A DNA stretch of 35,957 nt from Cyclobacteriaceae bacterium (lineage in GTDB: Bacteria > Bacteroidota > Bacteroidia > Cytophagales > Cyclobacteriaceae). Made by a program: the position numbers and the translations under genes. Below are positions 17,884 to 27,125 of the stretch, one piece after another. The notes under the pieces were generated by a model that was given only the letters and a program-made list of their open reading frames with translations, was not told where the DNA came from and did no database searches. Positions within the stretch are counted from its first letter, which is position 1. Every line of letters starts with the position of its first letter. The stretch lies in the NCBI GenBank assembly GCA_028278585.1, contig JANQEC010000412.1, positions 1-35,957 on the forward strand, written 5' to 3'.

Positions 17884-19672
17884 GATTTAAATAAAGTTCC
17901 TTCGTAACATAATCTTCCAGCCAAGGTCGAGAAATTTCTCCAAAGATGTATTTCTCAGCAATCAAACTTGCAACAGAAACAGCAGCCCTTCCTCCTTGTC
18001 CTGCATTTTCTACGTATGCAGCTATAGCAATCTTTGAATCATATTTTGGTGCAAAGCCCATAAAACCAGAGTGATCTTCCCCATGTGGATTTTGAACGGT
18101 ACTGGTTTTTCCACAGAGAAAAAGACTATCTCTGTATCCCCTGAAACCCGATCCTTGATTCACTACTTTCTCCATGCCATCGATGATGGTCTCATAATGT
18201 GCTGCATCGAATGGCAAAATTTCTTTTTCAATATTCGGATTGGGCCAATTGTTCACTTGCTGAACAACATGAGGGGTTATGAAGTACCCTCTGTTTGCCA
18301 AAATGGCGCCCAGGTTGGCCATTTGAAGCGGTGAAACCAGCAACTCTCCTTGACCTATGCTTAATGAACCAATGTTTGAATATTTCCATCGATTAACTCC
18401 GTAAAGCCGATCATAATATTCAATGCTTGGAACATTTCCCACAATTTCATTTGGGAGGTCAACTCCAAGCTTCCTTCCAATACCAAATTCCTTCACCAAC
18501 TCTCTCCAGCGCTCAAAACCAATTCGGCTATCTAAAAAAGCGCTTTCTTCAGCGCCCTGCTGAACCATTCTTCTCATTACCAAATAGAAGTAGTTATTGG
18601 AAGAAAACTGTATGCCCTTCTCCATATCATATACTCCCGGGGGCGCCAGATCTCCTATGTTGGATCCGTCTGTAGTAATTTTTTCATCTTTTGTAACCAC
18701 CCCCATGTGCATGGCGATAATTCCTTGCAATGTCTTGAACATAGATCCGGGCGGATACCTTGCTTGCAATGGTCGATTAAAAAGAGGTTTATTTTCATCC
18801 TGGATCAGGATTGGGAAATTTTTACTTAGCTCCTTCCCGCTTAAAAGAACAGGGTCATATGAAGGAGCAGAAACAAGTGCAAGAATGTTTCCTGTAGCGG
18901 GCTCAATGGCAACAACACTACCTACTTTTCCTTTCATCAGTTTTTCCGCATACCCCTGAATCTCAAGATCAATGGTTAGCTGAACATCCAGTCCGGGATC
19001 CGGTAAAGTGTCGAAACGACCTTGTCGGAAGTCGTCTTTTACTACCCCCTGAACATCTACTACTTTGTACGTCGCTCCACGTTTTCCCCTGAGAACTTCT
19101 TCGTATGATTTTTCCAGGCCGCCTATACCTATGTAGTCACCGGATTGGTAATATCCACTTGAATCTTTTTCAAGAAAATTACCACTTACTTCACCAACGT
19201 ACCCGAGTACATTTGCTAGTCCATCTGTTTCGTAAGACCTTATTGTTCTTGGCAAAACGTAAAACCCAGGATAGCTCACAAGTTGATCCTGAAGGACCGC
19301 AAATAGTTCATTTGAGATTTGCTCAACAAATTGTGATGCCAAAATCGGGGAATATTCCCTGGCCTTCTTCATTTTGTTTTCAAAATCTTCGACCTCAATT
19401 CCTAATAGGTCGCAAAACTTCAATGTATCCTCAACTGTAGCCTCCTTGGGAACGACCATCAAATCGAAGACAGGTGAGTTGTAAACGATCAAACTATCCT
19501 TTGAATCATAGATCAACCCCCTATAGGGGTACTGGACTATTTTCTGAACAACGTTATTTTCCGCAGCAATTTTATAGTTCTCATCTAGTATCTGGATACT
19601 AAAAAGTCGAACCGAAAAAGTGATGACCACAAACAATATAAACGCCCGTATGACAAAAACTCGACTGCTCAT
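17852..19672 (-). CDS. mrdA: Penicillin-binding protein 2, peptidoglycan transpeptidase (MrdA)
   Basis: PBP2 crosslinks peptidoglycan during elongation as partner of RodA. The 606-residue class B PBP has an N-terminal membrane anchor (about 5-25), a dimerisation/pedestal region with YPYRGLIYD (about 48-56), and a transpeptidase domain (about 245-590). Active-site motifs are SMFK with nucleophile S310 and K313, SSN near 357-359, and a third motif that reads K522-T523-S524 instead of KTG (GKTSTVQNPHG). The surrounding residues fit Bacteroidota PBP2, so I consider it functional, but Ser for Gly in this motif is unusual. The start overlaps the mreD stop by 4 bases and the end overlaps rodA by 32 bases, showing a tightly packed operon. 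Confidence 0.95.
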   Translation of the reverse strand: MSSRVFVIRAFILFVVITFSVRLFSIQILDENYKIAAENNVVQKIVQYPYRGLIYDSKDSLIVYNSPVFDLMVVPKEATVEDTLKFCDLLGIEVEDFENKMKKAREYSPILASQFVEQISNELFAVLQDQLVSYPGFYVLPRTIRSYETDGLANVLGYVGEVSGNFLEKDSSGYYQSGDYIGIGGLEKSYEEVLRGKRGATYKVVDVQGVVKDDFRQGRFDTLPDPGLDVQLTIDLEIQGYAEKLMKGKVGSVVAIEPATGNILALVSAPSYDPVLLSGKELSKNFPILIQDENKPLFNRPLQARYPPGSMFKTLQGIIAMHMGVVTKDEKITTDGSNIGDLAPPGVYDMEKGIQFSSNNYFYLVMRRMVQQGAEESAFLDSRIGFERWRELVKEFGIGRKLGVDLPNEIVGNVPSIEYYDRLYGVNRWKYSNIGSLSIGQGELLVSPLQMANLGAILANRGYFITPHVVQQVNNWPNPNIEKEILPFDAAHYETIIDGMEKVVNQGSGFRGYRDSLFLCGKTSTVQNPHGEDHSGFMGFAPKYDSKIAIAAYVENAGQGGRAAVSVASLIAEKYIFGEISRPWLEDYVTKELYLNHAPRPTIAEN

Positions 19673-20184
19673 TGTCTTCTTGATTTAGGGACGATCAAAT
19701 AATTTAATACAAAAATGATCGTGAAACTAAAGAGTGAACTCAAGATCGTTTTTGAAATCAAAAGCCCAACCAAATGAAGTCCTCCATTTTCTACGAGAAA
19801 AATGATAAAATGGTGAATCAATACAAGTGGAAATACAAATAATATAAACCCGGTCTTTTTAATACTTATGTAATTGATATTCGTCAGCTCTTCAGTATCA
19901 TCAATTACTATTTTCAACCACAAATCTCTAACATACATTATAAACACACACGCTCCCGCATGGATTCCTGGCGTGTTTGAAAAAACATCAACAATAAGTC
20001 CTATTAAAAACCCTGCTACTAATAAATATGGCCTGCTGATTCTAAATGGAAGAAGGATGAGAAAGCCTACATAAAAAAATCCAAATATCCGATCCCATAA
20101 AGTGATTCGATAGATCAATGGCAATTGGATCAGAAAGAGAGCAATGAAATTTGAGATCTGTTCACGGATGTTGATTCTGCTCAT
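19669..20184 (-). CDS. mreD: Rod-shape-determining protein MreD
   Basis: MreD is the small integral membrane member of the elongasome that works with MreC. The 171-residue product is very hydrophobic, with about five membrane helices and a central PGIHAGACVFIMYVRD segment resembling the MreD family. Primary sequence conservation in this family is low, so the call leans on position: it lies between mreC and mrdA, overlapping each by 4 bases. Confidence 0.88.
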   Translation of the reverse strand: MSRINIREQISNFIALFLIQLPLIYRITLWDRIFGFFYVGFLILLPFRISRPYLLVAGFLIGLIVDVFSNTPGIHAGACVFIMYVRDLWLKIVIDDTEELTNINYISIKKTGFILFVFPLVLIHHFIIFLVENGGLHLVGLLISKTILSSLFSFTIIFVLNYLIVPKSRRQ

Positions 20185-20981
20185 AACGCCTCAATACTAT
20201 CTCTTTCCAATTTCATCTCATAAATCACGACAAAAACACTTGGCAATGAAGTAAAATCCACACTTAACTTGATTTTCGCTTCATAAAAAGTCATGTGGTC
20301 TTCAAGGTTAACATCCGAAACCACGCCCACGTCCACATTTGGAGGGAAAACAGAGTTAAACCCTGAGGTTACAATCGTATCTCCCACCTTCAATCCAATA
20401 TGTCGCGGCACAAATTTCAAGCTTGCAATATCATAGGACTCCTGATCCCATTGTACAGAGCAATTTGTATTCGTTCTTTTGACCGTAGAAGACACCATCA
20501 TTTGTGGGTGCAGCATTGAATAAACAGTAGCATACCGATTGGAAACTGATTTTACTTGTCCAACAACTCCCGCGGTTGAAATAACTCCCATTCCCGGAAG
20601 TATCCCTTGCTCCCGACCTCCCAAAATGGTTAGATAATTCGTGGATCTTCTGAAAGTGTTGTTAATTACCCTCGCCCCTTTAACATAATAAGTCTCAGAT
20701 GGAATAGATAAACTATCAGGGACGGCAACATTGGCATTCAACCTGGCCTGAAGAAGTTCATTTTCAAGCATCAATTGCTCGTTTATTTCAATTAGGTCAA
20801 AATAGTCAGATACATTTTGAGAACTGGTAGAGATACGTGCAGACAGGGCATTACTCGAGTTCAGGAAGTCAGCATTTTGCCTTTGATTGAAGCTAACAAT
20901 TAACCAGGCACAAACAATTTCAAGACCAAGAAATATGGCAAAGGTTCTTCTGCGGTATAGAAAGTCTAGTAGCTTTCTCAT
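20181..20981 (-). CDS. mreC: Rod-shape-determining protein MreC
   Basis: MreC is a bitopic inner-membrane protein whose periplasmic part activates PBP2. The 266-residue protein has one N-terminal helix (about 12-30), a coiled coil with EINEQLMLENELLQARL (about 65-82) and the two-lobed beta domain, in which GMGVISTAGVVGQVKSVS and VGDTIVTSGFNSVFPPNVDVG are the expected signatures. It starts 7 bases after mreB and overlaps mreD by 4 bases. Confidence 0.94.
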   Translation of the reverse strand: MRKLLDFLYRRRTFAIFLGLEIVCAWLIVSFNQRQNADFLNSSNALSARISTSSQNVSDYFDLIEINEQLMLENELLQARLNANVAVPDSLSIPSETYYVKGARVINNTFRRSTNYLTILGGREQGILPGMGVISTAGVVGQVKSVSNRYATVYSMLHPQMMVSSTVKRTNTNCSVQWDQESYDIASLKFVPRHIGLKVGDTIVTSGFNSVFPPNVDVGVVSDVNLEDHMTFYEAKIKLSVDFTSLPSVFVVIYEMKLERDSIEAL

Positions 20982-20988
20982 CCGCGAA

Positions 20989-22017
20989 CTACGTCATTAA
21001 GACCGGCTTGTAATGTGTTAAGTTCTTAAGTGCATTTCCGGTACCACGCACTACTGCCCTCAATGGATCTTCTGCTATATGAATTGGAAGTTTTGTCTTC
21101 ATCGCAAGTCTTCGGTCTAGCCCACGCAACATAGCTCCCCCACCAGTCAAATAAATCCCATTATCATAAATGTCAGCAGAAAGCTCCGGAGGTGAAATCT
21201 CAAGAGCCTTAAGAACAGCTTCTTCTATTTTGGAAACAGACTTATCAATCGCAAAAGCGATCTCTGAATATGAAATCTTGATAACCTTAGGAATACCGGT
21301 CATCAGATCACGACCTCTAATCTCATAGTCCTCAGGACCGTCTTCTAACTCAGTTAAAGCTGATCCCACTTCAATTTTTACTTTTTCGGCCGTTCGCTCA
21401 CCAATAAGCAGGTTATGTTGTCTTCGCATATAATCAAGAATGTCCTTGTTAAAGGAATCTCCAGCTACACGAATTGATTGATCACACACAATACCACTCA
21501 ATGCTATTACAGCGATCTCAGTTGTACCTCCCCCAATATCTACAACCATGCTACCTACTGGCTGATCTATATCTATTCCAATACCAATCGCTGCTGCTAT
21601 CGGTTCGTGGATCATATAAACTTCTTTCGCACCGGCGTGCTCAGCTGAATCCCGAACAGCTCTTTTTTCAACTTCAGTAATTCCGGACGGAATACAAATG
21701 ATCATCCTGTGTGAAGCCGGAAAAATTGACTTCTTCCCTCCATCCATCATTTTGATCATCCCACGAATCATGTGCTCAGCCGCATGGAAATCAGCGATTA
21801 CTCCATCTTTAAGTGGTCGAATAGTTTTTATGTTCTCATGGGTTTTTTCATGCATCCGCATCGCCTGCTTTCCGATGGCCAACACCTTGTTGGAACTTTT
21901 ATCAATCGCAATAATGGAAGGCTCATCAACCAAGACTGTGTCTTTGCTGATTATCAGTGTGTTAGCTGTTCCAAGATCAATTGCAATATCGCTTTGGAAA
22001 AAATCGAAAAGGCCCAT
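20989..22017 (-). CDS. mreB: Rod-shape-determining protein MreB (bacterial actin)
   Basis: MreB forms ATP-dependent filaments under the inner membrane that guide side-wall synthesis. The 342-residue protein is full length, with an amphipathic N-terminus (MGLFDFFQSD), the phosphate-1 motif DLGTANT (14-20), the phosphate-2 motif DIGGGTTE (about 165), and the adenosine motif LTGGGAMLRGLD near the end. It opens the mreBCD-mrdA-rodA operon. The 89 bases before it contain TAAATTCG in the right orientation, one mismatch from the Bacteroidota -7 element, so it may have its own promoter. The TAXI lipoprotein gene on the same strand could also read through into it. Confidence 0.97.
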   Translation of the reverse strand: MGLFDFFQSDIAIDLGTANTLIISKDTVLVDEPSIIAIDKSSNKVLAIGKQAMRMHEKTHENIKTIRPLKDGVIADFHAAEHMIRGMIKMMDGGKKSIFPASHRMIICIPSGITEVEKRAVRDSAEHAGAKEVYMIHEPIAAAIGIGIDIDQPVGSMVVDIGGGTTEIAVIALSGIVCDQSIRVAGDSFNKDILDYMRRQHNLLIGERTAEKVKIEVGSALTELEDGPEDYEIRGRDLMTGIPKVIKISYSEIAFAIDKSVSKIEEAVLKALEISPPELSADIYDNGIYLTGGGAMLRGLDRRLAMKTKLPIHIAEDPLRAVVRGTGNALKNLTHYKPVLMT

Positions 22018-22106
22018 TAATTATCACTCAAAATTTGCCACGAATTTAGTGCGAATTTGGTTAATGGGAGTTATCCACAATAAGCTAATGTGATTATTGT
22101 TCCGTC

Positions 22107-23357
22107 TTAAGAGTTTTTGCTCTCGAGTGCTTTAATCGTACGCATTCTTCCCCGTAGTTCACCGATCGTTTCTTTAGACAGTTCCATATAAATTCTAAAG
22201 CTATCGTTGGCCACCAATTCTTCACTGATCAACATTTCAAATGCCTTATTTTGGGAAGCTTGAACCGACTTGATCTTCTGAAGGCCTTCTTTGATATTGC
22301 TTATTTTGGGTATTGTATTTTTAACGGATAGCAACTCTTCATAAAATTCATCGACCTTGTCTTTCTTTTTCTGGGTCTGCCATTTGGTAAGAGAAACCAA
22401 TCCTCCAATAATTGCGATAACGATCGAAAATACAACTCCACCTAATTCCGCATATCGCTCCAAAAAACTCGGCTCATCCCGATCAAGAAAAACCCTGGCA
22501 CCTTCATGTAGTGGGAAATTAAGTTTAGACTGATCAAAATCTTCTCTCATTCCTTTATAAAGGAGAGGATCAATTGACGCGAAGGTTTGTCGATTCCTGA
22601 GCATAGTCTTGGTCAAATCGGTAACGGCAATAGTTCCCATTCCTGAACGAACCATCATTACCACATCAATCGATAGGGTTACTACAGGTTCATTGGTTAA
22701 ATCTCCATATGTTTTTCTTGGGATTACAAAGGGATCAATTCTTGGATATTTCAAGGAAATACCTTCCACTGAAGATCCCCCCATCCCATAGGTACCAATG
22801 TCGTCAAATGAATAAAGTTCAAAATCCCTGAACCCCATGAGCTCATCCTCTGTCAGCAATGTTGAGAGCAATACAATCACTTCACTCTGGACAATGTTAA
22901 AGCCGATATTGATCCTGTTTTGGTCTAGCCCATAGAAATTGAAAAGATCCATCATCATATGGTATGATGGAGAGCCTCTTCTTCCTACAAAAACCGTCTT
23001 ATCATAAATCAGTTCCTCAAAAGATTGTGGGTTAAGGTTCTTATCATAAAATATGTGAAGTACTTCCGAATAAAAGGAGAATGCAGAGTTTACCCCTTTC
23101 TGATACGGTATATAATTTTCAACCAGTGCAAAATCAACCCTGTCGCGAAGCAAACTATCAATGTTTGCGTTGGTATGCACCCCCTCTATAAGCTTAATAT
23201 CAACGTTAAACTCTCCCTCAAGCACGCGCTTCATGTTCTCAGCTACCTCTGGATTCGGACCATCCGGATTATAGATAAATGAGTAAGTGACCGTGGTTGG
23301 ATTACAGGATGCTAATACAAGCAAGAGTCCCAGAAAAAAAAATATCGATTGCTTCAT
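22107..23357 (-). CDS. TAXI-type TRAP solute-binding lipoprotein with added membrane helix and coiled coil
   Basis: The first 300 of 416 residues resemble the TAXI family of TRAP transporter binding proteins: a lipobox (VLASC, Cys18), YNPDGPNPEVAENMKRVL, DFALVENYIPYQKGV, FVGRRGSPSYHMMMDLF and the late LHEGARVFLDRDEP. These bind small anionic ligands, often glutamate-like or carboxylates. Unlike ordinary members of about 320 residues, it continues with a membrane helix (about 307-325) and a charged, coiled-coil-like cytoplasmic tail (about 326-416). No TRAP permease gene is present here. That suggests a ligand sensor or a regulator rather than a transporter subunit. It lies 89 bases upstream of mreB on the same strand and diverges from an RCK ion-channel gene. 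TAXI homology is fairly sure; the role is inference. Confidence 0.78.
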   Translation of the reverse strand: MKQSIFFFLGLLLVLASCNPTTVTYSFIYNPDGPNPEVAENMKRVLEGEFNVDIKLIEGVHTNANIDSLLRDRVDFALVENYIPYQKGVNSAFSFYSEVLHIFYDKNLNPQSFEELIYDKTVFVGRRGSPSYHMMMDLFNFYGLDQNRINIGFNIVQSEVIVLLSTLLTEDELMGFRDFELYSFDDIGTYGMGGSSVEGISLKYPRIDPFVIPRKTYGDLTNEPVVTLSIDVVMMVRSGMGTIAVTDLTKTMLRNRQTFASIDPLLYKGMREDFDQSKLNFPLHEGARVFLDRDEPSFLERYAELGGVVFSIVIAIIGGLVSLTKWQTQKKKDKVDEFYEELLSVKNTIPKISNIKEGLQKIKSVQASQNKAFEMLISEELVANDSFRIYMELSKETIGELRGRMRTIKALESKNS

Positions 23358-23513
23358 ATTCGAATTTTAACACAAACATTAACAATTACTGACAAATAAA
23401 TTATGTCAATCCGTAGACACATGGTAAAAAATCAATTAAAAGCCGTTTTCCATTAAATTGCACTATTTTAGGAGTTATTAAAACACCGCTAGTAATCTAA
23501 CTAAGATTTTTGA

Positions 23514-25424
23514 ATGAAAAACGTTTCCTTCACGGATAAGCTCAAGTACAAATTTGACACCTTCGTTTCGAAAGGTACAATGAACATGATCAAGGGGCTG
23601 GCTATAGTCACGCTCGTTTTTGTTGTGCTTTTTGCCCTGAGTTTACTCGCTTTGGGGCTTCATCCGGATCATCAGATTCTGAACAATGACTTTGGAATAT
23701 TTGAGTCCATCTGGGTGAATTTGACACATATGTTAGATCCTGGTACCGTTGGGGAGCACGAGGATAATTGGCCTTTCCAATCGTTCATGATGTTTGTGAC
23801 CATTCTTGGTCTTGTTATCATTAGTGCATTGATTGGTTTGGTTTCCAATGGTATTCTCACGAAACTAGAAGATCTTAGGAAAGGACGCTCATTTGTGATT
23901 GAGGAGGACCATTTATTGCTTTTGGGCTGGTCTTCAAAAATATTTACCATTATTCCGGAAATTGTTGAAGCCAATGAAAATCAGAAGAGAGGTGTCATTG
24001 TCATCCTTGCTGATATGGATAAAGTGGAAATGGAGGATGAAATTAAGGACAAGGTTGGTGACACTGGCAATACCGTTGTAATATGCAGAACAGGTAATCC
24101 AATTGATGTTCATGATTTGCAGATTGCAAATCCCTACGACTCAAAATCCATTATCATTCTGGATAAAGACAATGAAAATTCTGATAGTCAGATCATCAAG
24201 ACCATTGTTGCAATTGTGACAAATCCTGATAGAAGAGAAGAACCGTATCACATCACAGCGGAGATGGAGGACAAGAAAAACCTTGAAGTTGCTAAAATGG
24301 TTGGCGGTACGGAAGTAGAGCTTATTCTATCAGACGAGATCATCTCCCGTATTATGGTTCAGACCAGCCGTCAATCAGGCCTAAGTGTCGTGTACCAAGA
24401 TCTGATGGATTTCGATGGTGATGAAATCTACTTCGAAGATGCACCATCTCTTTATGGGAAGACTTTTAGAGAATTATTATTTGCCTACGAAGATTCTTCT
24501 ATCATGGGAATTCAATATGCTGACGAAACTGTTGAAGTTAATCCCCCGATGGATACCATTTTTGGCGATGGAGATAAAGTAATTGGGATCACTGCAGATG
24601 ATGATACACTAATACCTAATGCAAGCCCTAACCTCGAACTTCATGAAAGTAATATTATATATACAGAACCTGAACCAGGAGATCCTGAAAAAATACTGAT
24701 TGTCGGATGGAATGACAGGGCACGGTATATATTGAGGGAATTGGATAACTATGTGCCACTTGGATCTGTAGTAAAGGTTGTTTCCAAATTTGAGGATGCT
24801 GGCAAGATCATTGAAAAGCTCAATGAAACAGTACAACACATCAAGATCGAGTTTGAAGTTCAGGATACTACAGACAGAGAGACGTTGATGCATATGCATC
24901 TCGAGAACTATCACTTTATTATTCTCCTTTGTTACCAAACCTATTTCCCTATTCAAGAAGCTGATGCGCAGACCTTGATTACCTTGTTGCACCTCAGAAA
25001 CTTCACTGAGCAGTACGGATATGAATACAAAATCGTAAGTGAAATGCTTGACATCAGAAACAGGCAGTTAGCTGATATTACAAGTGCTGATGATTTCATT
25101 GTGAGTGACAAGCTGTTGAGCTTGCTTATGAGTCAGGTGAGTGAGAATAAATACCTTATGCGTGTGTTCGAAGACCTTTTTGATGCGGACGGGTCAGAAA
25201 TTTACATAAAGCCTGCCCGGGAATATGTCCAGGTTGGAGAGCCAATGAATTTTTATACGATTTTAGAATCGGCTGCCAGGAAAAATGAAGTTGCAATTGG
25301 TTACCGGGTTATAAGTAAAGCAAGGAGTGCGAACGACCAATACGGTGTTGTATTGAATCCTAAGAAATCTGATATTTTCACGCTAACTCCGGAAGATACG
25401 GTGATCGTACTTTCAGAGGATTAG
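23514..25424 (+). CDS. CASTOR/POLLUX-type ion channel protein with two RCK-like domains
   Basis: The 636-residue protein resembles bacterial relatives of the plant CASTOR/POLLUX channels. It has a first membrane helix (about 27-48), a pore-loop region with WVNLTHMLDPGTVGEHEDN (about 67-85), a second helix (about 90-112), then a large cytoplasmic part with two nucleotide-binding-like RCK_N folds starting at HLLLLGWSSK (about 133) and ILIVGWNDRARYILREL (about 393). Each is followed by an RCK_C-like ligand-binding segment. There is no GYG filter of ordinary potassium channels. Conducted ion and ligand are unknown. A TAAATTGC box at 23454-23461 may be part of the promoter but differs from TAnnTTTG. 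It diverges from the TAXI sensor-like gene, with 156 bases between. Confidence 0.85.
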   Translation: MKNVSFTDKLKYKFDTFVSKGTMNMIKGLAIVTLVFVVLFALSLLALGLHPDHQILNNDFGIFESIWVNLTHMLDPGTVGEHEDNWPFQSFMMFVTILGLVIISALIGLVSNGILTKLEDLRKGRSFVIEEDHLLLLGWSSKIFTIIPEIVEANENQKRGVIVILADMDKVEMEDEIKDKVGDTGNTVVICRTGNPIDVHDLQIANPYDSKSIIILDKDNENSDSQIIKTIVAIVTNPDRREEPYHITAEMEDKKNLEVAKMVGGTEVELILSDEIISRIMVQTSRQSGLSVVYQDLMDFDGDEIYFEDAPSLYGKTFRELLFAYEDSSIMGIQYADETVEVNPPMDTIFGDGDKVIGITADDDTLIPNASPNLELHESNIIYTEPEPGDPEKILIVGWNDRARYILRELDNYVPLGSVVKVVSKFEDAGKIIEKLNETVQHIKIEFEVQDTTDRETLMHMHLENYHFIILLCYQTYFPIQEADAQTLITLLHLRNFTEQYGYEYKIVSEMLDIRNRQLADITSADDFIVSDKLLSLLMSQVSENKYLMRVFEDLFDADGSEIYIKPAREYVQVGEPMNFYTILESAARKNEVAIGYRVISKARSANDQYGVVLNPKKSDIFTLTPEDTVIVLSED

Positions 25425-25594
25425 CCGTTCATCAGGGCCTCTCTTATTTGCTTCATTGCGCGCCTCCGATAAAGCTTTTCGCTATGTGGAATTGGCCTGA
25501 TATTTCTCACATAATCCAGCACATCAGACTTTTGATTCCTGTTCAGGGAACGCACTGAAGAGAGTATCTCTTTTTCTATGCCTAAATAATTCAT
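25421..25594 (-). CDS. Small conserved-looking protein of unknown function
   Basis: A 57-residue basic, alpha-helical product (MNYLGIEKEILSSVRSL to RRRAMKQIREALMNG). The frame extends to an upstream ATG at 25630 (69 residues), but the added residues look unstructured, so the internal ATG is preferred. I do not recognise the family. The helix and RRRAMKQIREAL end resemble small helical Bacteroidota proteins sometimes found with regulators, but no function can be claimed. The stop overlaps the stop end of the convergent channel gene by 4 bases, and the frame is free of the shadow look (it is not inside another gene). Confidence 0.5.
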   Translation of the reverse strand: MNYLGIEKEILSSVRSLNRNQKSDVLDYVRNIRPIPHSEKLYRRRAMKQIREALMNG

Positions 25595-25775
25595 TGAAAA
25601 TGGTTTATATCTCCAGTGTAATGTACGCATGCTACTTTGGATGGTTTTTACCTCATTGTTTTATTTAGATTAACTTCTTGATTTAGTAGATAAGATGTTT
25701 TTACCAAGACATTAATAACTTGCACTGATTTTATTAGCTTAAACCAATATTTAACCAACAATACCCTATTTGAAA

Positions 25776-27125
25776 ATGTCTAATCAAGCAGAAATTGAAG
25801 CGTTTGTTAACAAGGTTTCACTTAAGAGTCCCAATGAGCCAGAGTTCTTACAAGCTGTTCAGGAGGTAGCGGATAACATTATTCCATTTATTAACGAGAA
25901 CCCCGTTTACAAGCAGGGAAACATCCTTGAAATGATGTGCGAGCCTGAAAGAGTATTCATGTTCCGGGTACCTTGGATTGATGATAAGGGAGAAACTCAA
26001 ATCAACAGAGGATACCGGGTTCAGATGAATTCAGCTATTGGTCCTTACAAAGGAGGTTTGAGGTTTCACCCCACTGTAAATCTCAGTATTTTGAAATTTC
26101 TTGCTTTTGAACAAGTTTTCAAAAACAGCCTGACCACACTTCCTCTTGGTGGTGGTAAAGGTGGCGCTGACTTTGATCCAAAAGGCAAAAGTGATGTTGA
26201 AGTGATGAGGTTTTGTCAAAGCTTTATGACAGAGCTGGGCAAACACATTGGTGCCAATACAGATGTACCTGCTGGTGACATAGGTGTTGGTGGCCGCGAA
26301 ATTGGATATCTATTCGGGCAGTACAAACGAATTCGCGGTGAATTCACCGGTGTTCTCACAGGAAAAAGTCTTGATTTTGGAGGTAGTCTTATCCGGCCTG
26401 AGGCAACAGGATATGGGTGTGTTTATTTCAGTGAGGAAATGTTGGCACATGTTGGAGATGGGCTAAAAGACAAAACTTGTCTTGTATCGGGGTCCGGAAA
26501 CGTGGCTCAATATGCGATCGAAAAATTGATCCAGAGTGGAGCAAAAGTGGTGAGTATTTCTGATTCCTCTGGTTCCATTTATGATAAGGATGGAATCGAC
26601 AAAGAAAGACTTGCCTTTATAAAAGAACTCAAAAATATAAAGAGAGGACGTGTAGGGGAATATGCTGATAAATTCCCGAGTGCAGAATTCCGAGCGGGAA
26701 AAACGCCTTGGGATATAAAATGTGATCTGGCATATCCATGTGCTACTCAAAATGAGCTTCAACTTGATGATGCAAAAACACTTATTGCCAATGGTTGCAA
26801 AGGGGTTTTTGAGGGTGCAAACATGCCTTGTACCATTGATGCGGTTGAGCTATTTAAAGAAAAGACGCTTCTATTTAGTCCTGGAAAAGCTTCAAATGCA
26901 GGCGGTGTAGCAACCTCCGGGCTTGAAATGACCCAAAACTCTCAAAGGCTGGCCTGGACCAGGGCAGAGGTCGATGAACGATTGAAGAATATCATGAAGA
27001 ACATCCACGAAAATTGTGTTGAGTATGGGAAAACTGATACTGATTACGTAGACTATGTAAAAGGTGCGAACGTTGCTGGATTTGTGAAGGTGGCAGATGC
27101 AATGATCGCTCAAGGTTGTGTCTAA
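25776..27125 (+). CDS. gdhA: NADP-type glutamate dehydrogenase
   Basis: GdhA interconverts 2-oxoglutarate plus ammonium and glutamate, linking carbon and nitrogen metabolism. The 449-residue length is that of the hexameric class I enzymes. Signatures are GPYKGGLRFHP (K92), LPLGGGKGGADFDP with the catalytic Lys128, PAGDIGVGGREIGYLFGQYK with D168, and the Rossmann motif VSGSGNVAQYAIEKL (about 235). The NADP preference is inferred from overall type, not proven. The ATG at 25776 gives the normal N-terminus; an in-frame TTG at 25770 adds two residues. Upstream, TAACTTGC at 25716-25723 is a weak -7 candidate. The stop overlaps the convergent methyltransferase by 4 bases, and the terminator lies inside that gene. 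Confidence 0.96.
   Translation: MSNQAEIEAFVNKVSLKSPNEPEFLQAVQEVADNIIPFINENPVYKQGNILEMMCEPERVFMFRVPWIDDKGETQINRGYRVQMNSAIGPYKGGLRFHPTVNLSILKFLAFEQVFKNSLTTLPLGGGKGGADFDPKGKSDVEVMRFCQSFMTELGKHIGANTDVPAGDIGVGGREIGYLFGQYKRIRGEFTGVLTGKSLDFGGSLIRPEATGYGCVYFSEEMLAHVGDGLKDKTCLVSGSGNVAQYAIEKLIQSGAKVVSISDSSGSIYDKDGIDKERLAFIKELKNIKRGRVGEYADKFPSAEFRAGKTPWDIKCDLAYPCATQNELQLDDAKTLIANGCKGVFEGANMPCTIDAVELFKEKTLLFSPGKASNAGGVATSGLEMTQNSQRLAWTRAEVDERLKNIMKNIHENCVEYGKTDTDYVDYVKGANVAGFVKVADAMIAQGCV

Noticed and set aside
23454..25723. TAAATTGC (23454) and TAACTTGC (25716) as promoters of the channel gene and gdhA
   Set aside because: Both lack a T of TAnnTTTG and neither has a -33 element at usual spacing, so they are only mentioned in the gene entries.
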